From: Erythroxylum novogranatense
Taxonomy: Eukaryota; Streptophyta; Magnoliopsida; Malpighiales; Erythroxylaceae
Direction: 5' to 3'
Length of the DNA: 64,000 nt
Assembly (NCBI GenBank): GCA_029891385.1
Contig: CM057228.1
Span: forward strand, 70,261,523 to 70,325,522
Shown here: positions 22,690 to 35,458 of the stretch, piece after piece
Layout: every line of letters begins with the position of its first letter
Position numbering within the stretch: the stretch's first letter is position 1
Made by a program: the position numbers and the translations under genes
Notes under the pieces: generated by a model
What the model was told of the DNA's origin: nothing
Databases searched by the model: none
What the model saw: only the letters and a program-made list of their open reading frames with translations

Positions 22690-25600
22690 CAATACGAATG
22701 TATCTGGGCACAATCTGAAACATAGGTCAAGTTGCATGCATTTGGGTCGTGTCGTTGCAGACCGTAGTAACTGATCCCCAGTTTGAGTCGCACTAGTAGA
22801 AATCCTACATGTGAACATGTGTTACGTGATTAAGTGTGAGAAAAGTGAGAAGGTATCAGAATGTGAACCCATGAAAGGGTATGAGCAATTGGGAAGGGGA
22901 AAAAGGAAACATCGATAATGAGAATTATAATGTATGGTGGTTAGAATGACTATGTTGGCCTAGACTGATTAAGGAAAGAATTGATATCAAACTGAGCCCC
23001 CTGATTAATGTGGCAATATTACGGCGATAGAAAAACGAACATGTCTAGAACTTGGAGAGGTCCTTTATAGATATGAGAAACATATTGGTTATCAGAGGTC
23101 TATGTGAAAGTAAATGATGAAGTAATTAGAGCTCATTGTATATGCGATGAAATGGGAAACATTGAACCGAGTAAAACGTAGATGGTCCGATCAGGCAGAT
23201 ATTGATTCACTATATTGGTGTTAGACATCAGTAGATATCATAGAGAGATGATGATAGTGAGATTGTAATAAGAGCAATATTGTACTATAAGGGTCTACCT
23301 AGAACTGAAAGAACTGAAAGAGTGCCTAGTAGGGTAAGAAAAAGTAGACATGGTGTGATAAAAGTGTACAGATAAACTGAATTGAACTCGTGAAACGGGT
23401 ATGATTATGAGCGCATAAGCTTGAGATTGAAATGGTTATGCGAATAATGTGCTAAGAGTTTGGAAACTAGTATCAGAAGATAGTAAGGGAAAAAGACAGA
23501 CTGACAATTTCTCCTGATAGTGTATTGAAAAAAAATTCTGGATTGGTTGAATGTCTGAATATGGACATAGAAATGGGAAATGGATGGGTAAATAGAGAGA
23601 GAGACAGTGTATGAGTATCTATATTTTTGTCATATTTGGGGCACATCCCCGAATGTACTAGTAATGTGAATACCCTATCGTGGATTGTTTCAGAAAATAC
23701 AAAGATACGTAGCAATAACACGATGACAGTATATAAACCAAGTGGATGTGACTTTAAAAGGTTAAGCTGACACATTCATGATATAAGAAGAAAACGATGT
23801 GAAAAGAAGTACAATGACGAGTGCGAAAGAAAACAAGGATAAAGATAGTGAAACAATGAAAATGCTAATGAAACAAGGATAGTGATATATAAAGAGAGTT
23901 GTCGCATTTACGTTGATTTACCGTTGGGAGTATATACTGGATAGTGAGGTGTTCATGATGCATGAAACCGATGTGACATATACATGGAAAGAATAGAGGA
24001 AATGGTCGATGACTTAGTTTCTATAAGTGTAAAGTTCATAATGGGTTAAAGCCAGACATAAGAGGACTAGGCATGCCCATGCCCGTATGGGAGAAAATGA
24101 AAAATGATTATGGAATAAGTCCTCTATTTGAGGATTGGCATAATCGGAAATGAGTTTGTGGAATTTTGAATCGTATAGGATAATAATTGGCTTCCGGATA
24201 AGATGAAATGATTTCGGGTAATGTGTATAGGAAAGTATAAGGGTTAAAAAGAAAAAAAGTGTATCGCATCTCACCGAACCTAAGTGCAAGGAATGATTTA
24301 ATCTTTCCAATTTTGGCATAAAATTGTTCTGACTGAGATCGTGTGTATAGTTGAAATTGAGCTTTTGAGATACTACGAATGCTTGAAAAGCAATTAGGGA
24401 AACGAGTTGGCTGATGAGAATTTGGTGAATAGGATAATGCCGATAGCAAGACTAATGGTCATGACAGGAACAAATCGAAAATATGTATGGACGAAATTAA
24501 AAGTGAAATTGAGTCATATCTCAAGAGGAGATTTAGGCATAATAAGTGAAAAATATACTACTGAGGTTATCTGCATTGTGTGTACGGGAATGTAATGTAT
24601 CCACCTACGTGAGTGGAATTTTAATTTGAGATGATTCTATTGCAATGTGAAGTGAATAGATCTCTATATGTGATGCAAAACTGTTGGGAAATCTAGATTT
24701 GAAACGAAGATTAAAATAGTCTCGAACTGCGAAATGAAATACTCAAATGAAGTGGAATTTATGGAGGTCCAAGTACGGATGACTAGGTATTGGCATATGT
24801 CGATGTTAATGACAGGAAATCAATTGAAAAGAGAAAATTCGTAGAGACAAGAAGTCCTAAAGGAAAGCTGACAATGACGTGATGTAGTGTTATCTTCATA
24901 AAGGAATTGCAAATACACTAAATGTGGACTCAATGAAAAAGTTAAATGATGTATGGAAAAGTCAACAAGACTCTAATAGGGAATTATGCGAGGTAAGCAA
25001 ATGGTAGTGACTATGATTATTGACGAAATGTGCTTGAAAGTGTTAAACAGTGAAAAGTAAAAAGAACTATGTGAATAATTGAGAAAGTTGATACTGATGA
25101 TAAGCATACCCTTGGAGAGTGGGCAGTGTCTGATGAAATGAGACAATATGTTAAAATGGTATTAGATAAACTGACTCGACTTTAATAAATGGTATTGGTT
25201 TTATGATCGCAATTGTTTAAAGCCTTGGAGACTTTAGATTCCTATAAGAATACATAGTGTTAATTCGAGGAAAAAGGCGGGCATAAACGACTACTATACC
25301 GCTAATTCTGAAATGAACAGACAATTCTGCCTACTAAATTCAAATAGTGAACAGATAATGTTGCAAGGAACAAACCAATTACAGATATAGGGATTTCCAA
25401 AGAATGTCAAGTAGATTATGGGTAATTATGAAGTGTTTCTGGAAAATTGAGATACTAGATAAAGGTAAGAAAGGTTAAGAGTGCAGGAGTTAAAGTGGTG
25501 AGTCCTATGATGAGTCTGAAAATGCGAGTGAAATCGAAAAAACAATATTGAATGATTCAAAGAAAAAGTATACGTACCCGATAGAAAGTGATAGAACAAG

Positions 25601-26432
25601 AAAGTGAACAGTCGAAGCTAGACATTCTAGTAAGTATATGCGAAAAGTGAAATTGAATCACTAGGGGTATAGAACGAAATGAATATAGATTCAAGTGATT
25701 ATAGGTTGAATGTTCCACAGAAAAGTGCTTAAGTGTTTTAGACTTCATAGGATTATGACCTTGTTATATAGTTTTGACTGAATGACTTTAGGGCTATTGA
25801 TGATCATAAAAAGGAATTATACAGGCTTATATTACACCAAAAAAGTGCCTAACAAGAGTCAAAGACCAAAATTGAGTCGAGATACTTGTGATGAGTGAAA
25901 CAAAAGAAAGTGACTTAGGAAAACTGCATGGGTTAGCTGAAGTGGATCAGGATTGGACAAATGAAATAGAATGAAATGCATATAGAACAATGAAGTGTCA
26001 AAAGAACACTGAATCTGGACTAAGAGTCAATGGAATATGAAGGATAAATGCGTTAGGTGGATTACCACCGGTTATAGTGAAAAATATAGATAAGTGCCAC
26101 TGTGTCGGTACCAAAGGAAAGGGAAGTGTCGCAGACGAGAGAAACTATGTTATTGTAAGTATCATAGTGACAAAGTGTACGCTGAATTGGCAAAAAGAGT
26201 ATCAATGAACTTATTGGAATAAGTTTGTATATTGAGAAAAAGGTATTGGATAGATAAATCGTGATAAGTGAACAGGTTCGGAAATAATAAGTTGAGTCAT
26301 TGCAACCGACTGCCTTACTGCGATCTTTTGGTAAAGGAATGATTGAGTGACTTAGTGTATAGGAATTGTAGGAACATATGATCACCGTCATCTGGAACCG
26401 TTGACTGAGAATTTCGAGGACGAAATTTTTAT
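22690..26432 (+). other. Non-coding internal region of the LARD-like element
   Basis: About 3.7 kb of purine-rich, AT-rich sequence. The longest ORFs are antisense and about 100-143 codons (24108-24449, 24014-24319, 26062-26493), with no protease, RT, integrase or zinc-knuckle motif that I can see; the 26062-26493 frame even crosses into the LTR. Only the last 60 bases are familiar: AATTTCGAGGACGAAATTT, a tail seen before the polypurine tract of Tekay-type elements. Confidence 0.75.
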
Positions 26433-26445
26433 AAGGAGGGGGGAG
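26433..26445 (+). other. Polypurine tract of the LARD-like element
   Basis: AAGGAGGGGGGAG immediately before the 3' LTR boundary at 26447, the expected plus-strand primer. Confidence 0.88.
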
Positions 26446-26446
26446 T

Positions 26447-29400
26447 TGTAACATCCCACCCCCGACAGGAAGGATAAAATAGTAAATTGGCATAGGATGA
26501 GATTGATAGGGATTTATTAGTATTGTTCGTGCATATTGGTACTAGTGAACAGTGAAATCTGTGCACATGAAATTACTGTACATGCATACATGGCATTCCC
26601 GGTTTTTGTGCCTAATGTAGTTTTACTGTGATTAATACGGTTCTTGTATTTGAAAAATTATTCGAATTGCGCCATTGAGTGTTTTACATTTTTAGGGATT
26701 TGTGGAAATTTTTCTGGAATTTTTTGGGTTATTTGCCCGGACCGGAAAATATCTAACTGGTAGACTGAGTGGATTTTCGATACTGAAAATGACTGTCCAA
26801 TGACACTGGACTTTTAGACATATGATTTTAGGAGTTATGAACTTTGAGTCAGGGGAATTTGGAGACAAATTGGACTAGAATTGAATTGTAATTGGAAGAA
26901 ACCTTATGAGTGTTTAGAAATAAGACAAGTGGCAAGTGACACTTGTCACTTGCCCACTTATGTCTTAAGTTTAATCTTTATTTAATTAACCTACTTTTGG
27001 AGAGCTTTCACGCCACTTCTCTTTAGAAGAGTGAAAATCCCTTTTTAATGCAAGTTTCCTCCTTCATCCGTAGCTCCTCTCCCCCTCTCTTTTTCGTTGG
27101 TTTTTCCATCCACCTAAACAAAAGCTTTCATTTGTTACTTACTTGCTCTCCTTTATACACACATAAATGCAAACCTAAGCCTTTCCCTTGTGATAGTGAT
27201 CATCGTATGGTGTGAGGGGTGTGAGGGAAGTTGGTGAATTAGTGAAGAATTGAAGATTTAAAGCTTGGTTAGGTGAGAATTTATGTTTGTATTTATTCTT
27301 ATGGTAGTTAAAATCATTCATGGAGATCATTTATGCATTTAATTGATCATGAAAGTGGTAGTTTTGTTTGGGTTTATAAGTATGTTTGTGTGAGGGAATT
27401 GGATATGGTAGTTAAAGAATGTAAATGTAATGTTGTTAATGATGTTTATGATGTTTAATGAATGGAAATAAAGTATGGAAGTTGTGTATGTGGTTGCTGC
27501 CAATTATGCTCAATTATACAAGAAATTGTTGTGATGATTTTGGTGGCTGAATTAGAGGTGTAAATGGATGTTTAGTGATGTGTTATTGGTAGTAGAAGTG
27601 ATAGGAGTTAAGTTGAAGATGAAAGCTGGAAAATGGATATTGAACCTATTGTAATGTTTTGATCATAACTCATTGTGTAGGTAAGCAAATGAGTTGCGGT
27701 TTATGCCCAATTAAACGTGAGCTTGTTGGCTACAATTTTGTGTGAAATAGGTATTGTTAAATTGTAACTCTAAAAGGTCGAATTTTAGCATGGAAAGTTA
27801 CTGCTGATGGCTGGAATGCACAGTAACCGAACCACATAACCTAGAGTTTTACTGATTTGTCTAAATTAATTTAGAAGGAATTAGGGAAAATGGTCTTCAT
27901 GAAAGTTGAATCATGTTAAGTTATCTTTCCATTCCCACTGATTTTGTTATTTTTAGATCTGTATATTGGGAGATATGACCTGTTTACTATTGACTGGTTT
28001 TGAGCATTTTGATGAAACCTAGCCTAAGTGTAGATTTTGTGAGCATTCGGATTGGAAGCAATTTTAGCAATTTATGTGACTTGAATTGGTGTGAGTGATC
28101 TTCTGAAAAGTTGTAGAGGAAGCAATGATCTTGAAAATTACTTATGGCATGTAATTTTTAGAAGTCATATTTGAGAGTAATGAATTTGTAAAAACAGAAC
28201 CTAAGCTAGGTCATGGATTGCTGATCATGGCAGAAACTTGCATAATAGTTTTGAAATTGTTAGAGGTTGAACTGGAATTTAGGTTCTTCATGAAAATTGA
28301 AGTTTGAGCTCTTATATTTTCAGGGATATAAAGTAGTGAATTGTTTGACATTTGTGCTAGGAGATATATTGGTTGGGAATTTACTGCTCAGATTGAGAAA
28401 TTTCAGAGGGCAGATGCTTTAGTGAATTGTTTGACCTAGTTAACAAGTGAATTTGATTTAGGTTGTTTATGAAAGTTTTAGATAACATTGTGATCTTGAT
28501 GAGCATATTTATTGTGTAATTTTTGACTGAAGAGAATGAAACTTACTGAATTTACAAGATACTGTACTGTGTTGAGTGACTTTGAGTGAGCAGTAGCTTT
28601 CATGGGGTTTTTGACACCTTTAGGGGTGGAATTACTTTGAATGGTCTAAATGAAACTTGTAGAGCTTTTCATGATCTTTCCAATGAGATGTGGTTTATAA
28701 TTTCCTGAATTGTGTGCAAAGAGTTATGGGTGTTGGAAGTTTGGTTGGAAATCAAAAAAAAAGGAAATAAGGGTTATATATATATATAGATATTAATTGT
28801 TTAATGTGAATTTTGTTTTCTTTCGTGAATAACTTTTCCGTCCGACATCCGATTGACCTGATTCTTGAGGCATCGGATTCATAGAATATTTAATTTCATT
28901 TTCTGAGAGATTGGGAATTTTTGGACGGAAAATTAACGTGGGTCCGGGTAAAGGTCTGTTTAGTCACTGTTTTAATTAATTGGGGACCTATAGAGGTCCG
29001 ATTTGCGTACAATCAGCGTCATTAGGTTTCTAATTTTTTAGACGGATTTTATGATAGAAAAAAATGAGATTAGGGTCGGGAATATCATGAACATGCATTT
29101 TACACCTACATGTGCATCATTACTAGTTCGGATTGAACAATTAGTGATCGTTTTATTCTCTGATTCTTATAGAGGCCCAACTGAAACGTCAATCGACCGA
29201 CTTAGCAGAGACTTCCCGGCATTAGCTCGGAAGTAATAGGTGAGTAACCTAGTTGGTTTCTCAATCTATGTGTGTGTTTAATATTACGCATTGATGCCAT
29301 GTGGAGTTAAGGAAGGATCTATGCGTTTGATTTTGATTGATTTCAGACCAGGGGTGTCCGAAATGTTGGAAATGTGATATTGAAGTGCTAATGTGTGTAA

Positions 29401-30352
29401 ATGACTGTGAATGCATCAATGTAATAAATTGAAAATGTATATGATTGAAATACCGGACCGAAAGTCCGAAGAAATGGCAAATAGCATTGACATGTAAATG
29501 GGAATTGGAACATGTACATTGCATGCATAAAAGTATGATCAGATAAAGGCAGTTGTGACCGGAGCAGCCACCGTATCAGGGCATATCACGCCCAATGTAT
29601 ATGAGAGCTTTCAGCTCAACGCACAGGACCTCAGGTCCAACGTATTGAGCCTCGGGCTCGATGTACGAGGCTTCAAGCCCAATGTTTTTAGAGCCATGGC
29701 TCAACGCAATGTGCGAATCCATTGGGGCTTTTAAGCATACGATCACAACAACGAAATGAAAATGAAAAGTGTCACATGTGCATTGCATCTATAAATGATT
29801 GAATATGAATTGTGTTAAAGGCCAAACGCCTTACATTTGAGAAATGTGATTGTATGTATTATTTAGTAAATTGATTGAATATGCATGAATTGAGTGAACC
29901 ATCGATGATGGTTTTTCATTGAGTTCGCAAACTCACCCAACATTGCAACTATTTTTCAGGAATTGAAGAGTACCCGTTAGTGGAGCGGAGTATGATTCCG
30001 CAAGAAAGGCGAGTTTGGCATCGGGATCACCTCATATGCGCATTTGAGTCATTCTGGTTATATGTGAAAAATTATATTTTTTTTGCAGAAGAATATTGTT
30101 ATTGTATTGGGCCCAAATTGGCTGTCAATCTATGTGTGTATGAATGGTTTTATGACTGAAATTGAAATTTGATTGAAAATGTTTTCGTATCGTGGCCCAA
30201 ATTGTTTACCGATATCTGCGCACTCTATTGTTTTCAAAAATTGTTCAAGTTTTAAATTGATTTGACCGTTCTAGCATACTACCCTCGTGGGCCACGGGCT
30301 CGAATATCACCATCGATATCGGGTTCGGGTCTTGCGGGAGTGGGATGCTACA
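26447..30352 (+). repeat. 3' LTR of the LARD-like element
   Basis: Partner of 18763-22669. It holds the clearest form of the hairpin row (29605-29702), and the TA microsatellite near 28778-28790 is shorter than in the 5' LTR. ORFs inside (29051-29236, 29261-29524, 29576-29788) are shared LTR noise. Confidence 0.9.
29605..29702 (+). repeat. Row of five short hairpins in the 3' LTR
   Basis: Five inverted repeats within 98 bases: GAGCTTTCAGCTC (29605-29617), GGACCTCAGGTCC (29626-29638), GAGCCTCGGGCTC (29647-29659), GGCTTCAAGCC (29669-29679) and GAGCCATGGCTC (29691-29702). Spacing between starts is about 21-22 bases, as if they came from a repeated unit. Function unknown. Confidence 0.75.
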
Positions 30353-31059
30353 TTATAAACTCACCTTCGAAATTTTATTCTTAAATTAATGAAAATCTGA
30401 TTATTTATGTGCTTATTAGATTTGTTGTGGTTTGATTATATGATTGGATAATTCATTAATAGACTAAGAGGGTGAATCGAATGAAAAATGATTAAATTGG
30501 ACTAACGAGAGTTAAGTGATTTAATAGAACAAGAATTGAATCAGATCGAGAAATTATGCAAAGAGAGATCATGCATAGGTTTCTAATAGTTTATTAGAGA
30601 ACTTCAAAACTAATTAGGGTGTTCTATTGGTTGTGTATTGAGAGATTGCAACCTCTATAATCTAATTAGTTATGATTTAGGGTTAACAATTATAACTTGA
30701 GAGAGAGTAAACAATCCTAGGATAGCCTAAAACTAACAATCTAATAATTCATAATCAGTTAGGTTAGCATTAAGGATTGGTAAAATTCCCTTTTTCTCAA
30801 TTTATAATTTCTTTCGATTGATTCTTGGGTATGTTGCAATTGCTTAGTAATTAGTTTTTCGTGTTTAATTCTTAATTTGTTTTTGATTGAATTGAGCTCT
30901 CGTGTTATTTTTGTGCAATTTAAATTTCTGTTATTGTTTCTAGCCTTATATTTTAGGGTTAGATTAACTCCCTACTCGTGGGATCGACATCTTTGGTACT
31001 ACACTAACGAACCGTGCACTTACGGATTATCGAGGGTTAATAATTAAAACTTACATATA
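30353..31059 (+). repeat. Solo LTR (Athila/Tat-like), right part
   Basis: Continuation of 18080-18762 after the LARD-like insertion. It resembles 870-1550 and 1950-2630 (shared blocks around AGAGAGTAA...CAATCCTA and GGTTAGCATTAA) and carries GGGATCGACATC near the LTR end. No coding potential seen. Confidence 0.55.
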
Positions 31060-31064
31060 ACCAA

Positions 31065-31354
31065 CAACCTGATCAGCTAATTATGCCACGATTGTGGCAC
31101 CCCATCATTGTTCTTCTTCCTCCAAACTCTTCTCTTCTTTGTTTTGAATCTTCTCCTTCTTATTCCATAAAGGACAAGTGAGTGTCAACATCAAGAAGAT
31201 GACTTCATGCATATGCTTTCGGGTCACTTTAACTCCTTCACTTCCAAACCGTACCTAAAATCAAATATGAGTCAAAGTGAGTATTATAAGCACTTCTAAG
31301 GCATTAATCACTAAGTGTAGTAGATCAAATGAATCAACATTTAAACATATATCA
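31065..31354 (-). repeat. U3 end of the Athila-like 5' LTR
   Basis: Minus-oriented. It resembles 38700-38957 (shared blocks TAAAATCAAATATGAG versus TAATATCAAATATGAG, and ATCACTAAGTGT). In plus coordinates it ends ATATATCA at 31354, a plausible LTR terminus. It is separated from 16973-18079 by the plus-oriented solo LTR and its own LARD-like insertion. Confidence 0.5.
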
Positions 31355-31790
31355 TCTCTGTTCTGGGTCACATTCATGTCCTAAATCACATCTTAAGGAA
31401 AGAAAAATAGAGAGTGAAGCCCTTCCTTCTCATTAGGCACTACCTAAGCTAGTTGCTACCTATGACTTGAACCCTCTCTCTTAAACTCCTTTATTAGCCT
31501 CCCTACCTCTTTTATTTCTCTTAACTTCAAATTTGATTCATACTAACCCTTCTTTGCCAACATTTACATTTTCTTCTTCTTGAATCCTCATCTTTCCTCT
31601 CGCTCTCCCTTTCCACCGTTGATCTACACCCCTGCATTCACAAAAAGCTACTTATTAACCACTTAACTAATATAGTAATGTCAAGAAACCTAGTTTTAAT
31701 AAGAAAATACTTTCTGCCTTACCAAAGGAGCCTACCAAAAACCCTGAACCAAATGCCTTTTCCCATCTACATTAAAAAAAAACCATTTTC
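31355..31790 (+). other. CT-rich stretch, no gene seen
   Basis: Pyrimidine-rich sequence between the Athila-like LTR and the first recognisable LINE codons. It may be the LINE 5' untranslated region; I cannot place the LINE start. Confidence 0.4.
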
Positions 31791-31814
31791 ACATAGGTAG
31801 CCTTGTTCAAGCCA

Positions 31815-32290
31815 ATGGCACAAACTCTTAAGAATTTTAGTCAAGTAAGACTAAGGAAAGACTTATAGGTATTAGCCCTCTAAAGAAGACAAGGACTTAG
31901 GTTATAGATGATGACTTATTAGATTTCAAGCTTCAACTTTTTCCTCCAATAGAAGAAGGAAAAACCATTGTATTTTGAGATTTAGATATATTTAAAGAAG
32001 GAATGAGGAAATGGGGAGAAACTCTTATTGGCTTCTTTATAGTCAGGAGACCCTCTTTCAAATGATGAATTCCTGAGCTAAAAAGGAGTGGGAAAATATG
32101 AGACTTTAGGAAGTATTAATAAATGATAATAATATCTTCCTATTCAGATCCAGTTTTGCTCAACTAGCTAATAGATTCTTCAAAATAAGGCATTAACATT
32201 ACAATTACAAACTTATACTTTTACAAGGACATAAACCTAGTATTAAGATTGATGATCTAAGGCACAAGTAGATTCCTATATGGGCTTGCA
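31815..32290 (+). pseudogene. LINE ORF1, N-terminal part (DUF4283-like)
   Basis: Recognisable in shifting plus-strand frames: IDDDLLDFKLQLFPPIEEGK, then MRKWGETLIGFF, then IDDLRHK and IPIWAC near 32245-32287. These are landmarks of the RNA-binding ORF1 protein of plant L1 elements. It breaks at 32290 where the solo LTR inserted (TSD TTGCA 32286-32290) and continues at 36654. Confidence 0.72.
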
Positions 32291-34489
32291 TGTTGGGACC
32301 CGATCCAGAGACCGGCGCCCCAACCCGAAAACGGAAGACGGAACGAATCACAAAGAGGCGGAACAAATAAACCATTGATCACAAAGCGAAACAAATCATT
32401 AACGAATCGAAAGCCAACTTAGAAGCGAAGCATACAAACAAAGTCAAGTCGAATTGGCTCGGAGACAAACCAAACAAATGATCACGAATCACAAATCGAA
32501 TTGAAACATTCGAACTGAAACACAAGTACCGACATCCTCGAACAAAATCTTAGAAATCACTGTCGCGTTGGAAACCTTAAGACATTCTAAATCCGGTATA
32601 AATTTTTCTTTTCATTTCTTTCTTTCTTATTCCTTCCCTTTTCATTTCTTTCATAACCAAACTCAATCCAAAATACATTATCACATTCATACTCATACAC
32701 ATCCCAAACATAACTTAAATCAATACATAATTCCAAGTCCATACACCTTATACTCACTATATACACAATTTCATAAATCACATATGTCCTGGAATGACTA
32801 CTCTTTATACACTCGTGGCAATTCAGGCCATATACAATATCAACAAATTTTGAATTTCTCAACACTATCTTACTTAACAGCAATACAATATAAACACATA
32901 CAAATAGAAATCTTCATTTTCTTTCACCCGATCTTCTTCTCATCACCTGAGGATGGGAATGAAGGGGGTGAGCTTATAGCTCGTAGGTAACAGTTTATAA
33001 CAAATATATAGGCAAAATCCTTGAAATTATTTTTCTTTTCTGGTCTTAGAAAACATTTCTTTGAAATCCGTAAAGCACATTTTCAAAAGGTTCTTTTCCT
33101 TACTGTAGCCAAAATCTCCATTTGCAAAACATATGATTTTTAGGCTTTCAGCCATAAACCCATAAGTTTATAAAACATGAGTGCATCAATTTGACAATTT
33201 ATAGATGCAATGTCATATCATATATGCAATGCACACAAATGGCTCGAGAGTTCCATAAACACGACAGAAACCGAAGTTTACCGTAAACACGATGAGTCCA
33301 TTTTTGGATCTCGTAAGCCTCAAGGTAGTAGGGAGAAGGCTAAGGGGGTCAACGTGCACGTGACTATCAAAATAGGTTCTCTCTTGCCCACACAAAAGCA
33401 TATATCATGCTCAAATCAATTTATCGAATACTTTCAAGCTTTTCTATCTTTTCCATTCACACAAAATGTCATTGAATCTTTCGAGGCACATCACAAATAT
33501 ATTTTGCGATTCATCAAAGTTCATGTATCGAATCAAAAATGATTTTTCAAATCATTCATACAATGATGCAACATTTAGGATGCAATTGAAATTGTAAAAT
33601 CTCTTTGTTTAAAGAAAGCATTAGTGGCTTATAAATTTTATTATAAACAGGTACCCACCTCGATTCGATGCTAGAAAGTTGTTTCTAGCTCCAATTTGTC
33701 CATTGGTTCCTTCTTTCTTCTAATTTAACTTCACCTAAAGCAATTTCACCCAAATTCAACATCATAAATAACTTAATCCTCAAATTGAACTTAGAAAACA
33801 TAAATGCCTCATATATTCAAGCTTTCTAAATTACAAATTTTCAAAAGCCCCAAATTCCAACTTTGGACATAAACCCTAATTAATTTCCATCCAAAACTAA
33901 ACCCATAATATTAAGCAATCAACAAAATTAACTTCATACTCCACAAACCCATACCATTTTTCATATTTCTAAACCAGAAATTCATCAAAATTCACAGATC
34001 TCAAAATTTTGCATCTTACCTTCTCTCACACCATTTTCAGATTTTTGGGTTCCATAAGAAGCTTTCATCTTCTTCTTCACCTTTCCCTTTGAAAAGCACC
34101 AGAAACCCCTCAAGAAACTTGGAGAAAACTGAACCTTTGAAGCTCTCTTCTTCTTCTCTTCAGTTCTTCTCCACCGAAACAAGCTTTCTCTCTTCTCTCC
34201 TCTTATTTCTTTTAAGTCTTTTGGGCAATAATCGTGATTCTCCTCCAAACAACTACAGCCCCCTTGCTTTTATAGTGCCAGGTCAATTAATGAATAAAGA
34301 ATGACCCATAAGCCCCTCCATTTAAGCCTATAAACTTAACCCTTTAAGTAAACTTCCAAAATTGCCCCTTCATTGGTCTTTAAAACTGACATCTTGTCTA
34401 ATTATTTCGATCAGGTAAATAAAGTCATTTGATAAAACTTTCTTCTAAATAAATGTTCCTCTATGTCTTACGAATCCATCGCTTCAAGA

Positions 34490-35208
34490 ATCGGATCGAT
34501 CGGAGCTCTATAGCTCAAGATATCTCCAAAATACTGAAGTTTGTTCTTCAGACCCGAGGCTGAACACTACACCTAACTTCCGACCCATATTTGGAAGTCT
34601 TAGAGGCTCCATTGTCGATCGTCTCCTTCATAAATTTTGTAGCCTAATCTCTCTAGTTTAGTTAGAAACAAGAATGAACTGAATCCGAGCTATAGAGATC
34701 GAGATATCTCCAAAATACTGAACACTGCTCAGCCATTACAACACCGGGACTGAACACTATACTGAACTTCCGACCTATATTTGGAAGTCTTAGAGGCTAC
34801 ATTATAGCTCGGCTCCTTCATAACATTTGTAGCCCCATGTCTCTATTTTCATTACCAACAAGAATCAACTCAATCCGAGCTCTAACGACCTATAACACTG
34901 AACATTGTTCAGCCATTACAACACCGAGACTGAACACTATACTGAACTTCCGACCTATATTTGGAAGTCTTATAGGCTACATTATAGCTCGGCTCCTTCA
35001 TAACATTTGTAGCCCCATGTCTCTATTTTCATTACCAACAAGAATCAACTCAATCCGAGCTCTATAGCGAGCTCTAGCAACCTATAACACTGAACACTGT
35101 TCACCATTACAACACCGAGACTGAACACTACACTGAACTTCTGACCGATATTTGGAAGTCTTAGAGGCGACATTATCGATCGGCTCCTTCAGTTTAATTT
35201 CCAAAAAG
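34490..35208 (+). repeat. Tandem array of about four units of 160-190 bp in the solo LTR
   Basis: Units start near 34490, 34677, 34868 and 35047. Each carries a segment such as ATTTGGAAGTCTTAGAGGC and ends around AATCCGAGCTCTA. Units 2-4 are closest to each other, consistent with recent unequal exchange. Confidence 0.8.
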
Positions 35209-35306
35209 AATCAGATCGATCGGATGTCGGACGAAGAAGTTATGTTCAAAAGAGTGAAGGGAGGTCAGAGCTCGGTCAAAAAAATCAAAGCTCGGCCAGA
35301 ACGAAG

Positions 35307-35458
35307 ATCGGTCGGCCATCAGAGGTCGGTCGGCCAACAGAGGTCGGCTCGGCCAACAGAGGTCGGTCGGCCATCAGAGGTCGGTCGGCCAACAGAGGTC
35401 GGTCGGCCATTAGAGGTCGGTCGGCCAACAGAGGTCGGCCAGCAGAGGTCGGCCAGCA
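35307..35458 (+). repeat. 18-bp minisatellite in the solo LTR
   Basis: About eight to nine copies of AGGTCGGTCGGCCAACAG with variants (CATCAG, CATTAG, shortened GGTCGGCCAGCAG). The open frame 35152-35499 owes its length to this array. Confidence 0.9.

Larger units (their letters stand above)
18763..30352 (+). mobile_element. Large non-autonomous LTR retrotransposon (LARD-like), 11.6 kb
   Basis: LTRs 18763-22669 (3,907 bp) and 26447-30352 (3,906 bp), both starting TGTAACATCCCACCCC and ending GGGATGCTACA. There is an initiator-Met PBS right after the left LTR and a polypurine tract right before the right LTR. Flanks TTCTA and TTATA are a probable 5-bp target duplication with one change. The 3.78-kb internal region encodes no recognisable gag or pol. 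The LTRs are still very alike, so the coding region was already missing when it inserted: enzymes were supplied by another element. The tail before the polypurine tract resembles that of Tekay-type elements. Confidence 0.88.

Noticed and set aside
26062..26493. 143-codon minus-strand ORF
   Set aside because: Crosses the polypurine tract and LTR boundary of the LARD-like element, opposite to its orientation, with no motif.
32568..32990. 140-codon ORF in the solo LTR
   Set aside because: Low-complexity Phe/His/Tyr-rich translation; overlapped by an equally long antisense frame, and no domain.
35307..35458. Repeat array that might suggest a CRISPR
   Set aside because: Units are contiguous 18-mers without spacers, in plant LTR DNA.
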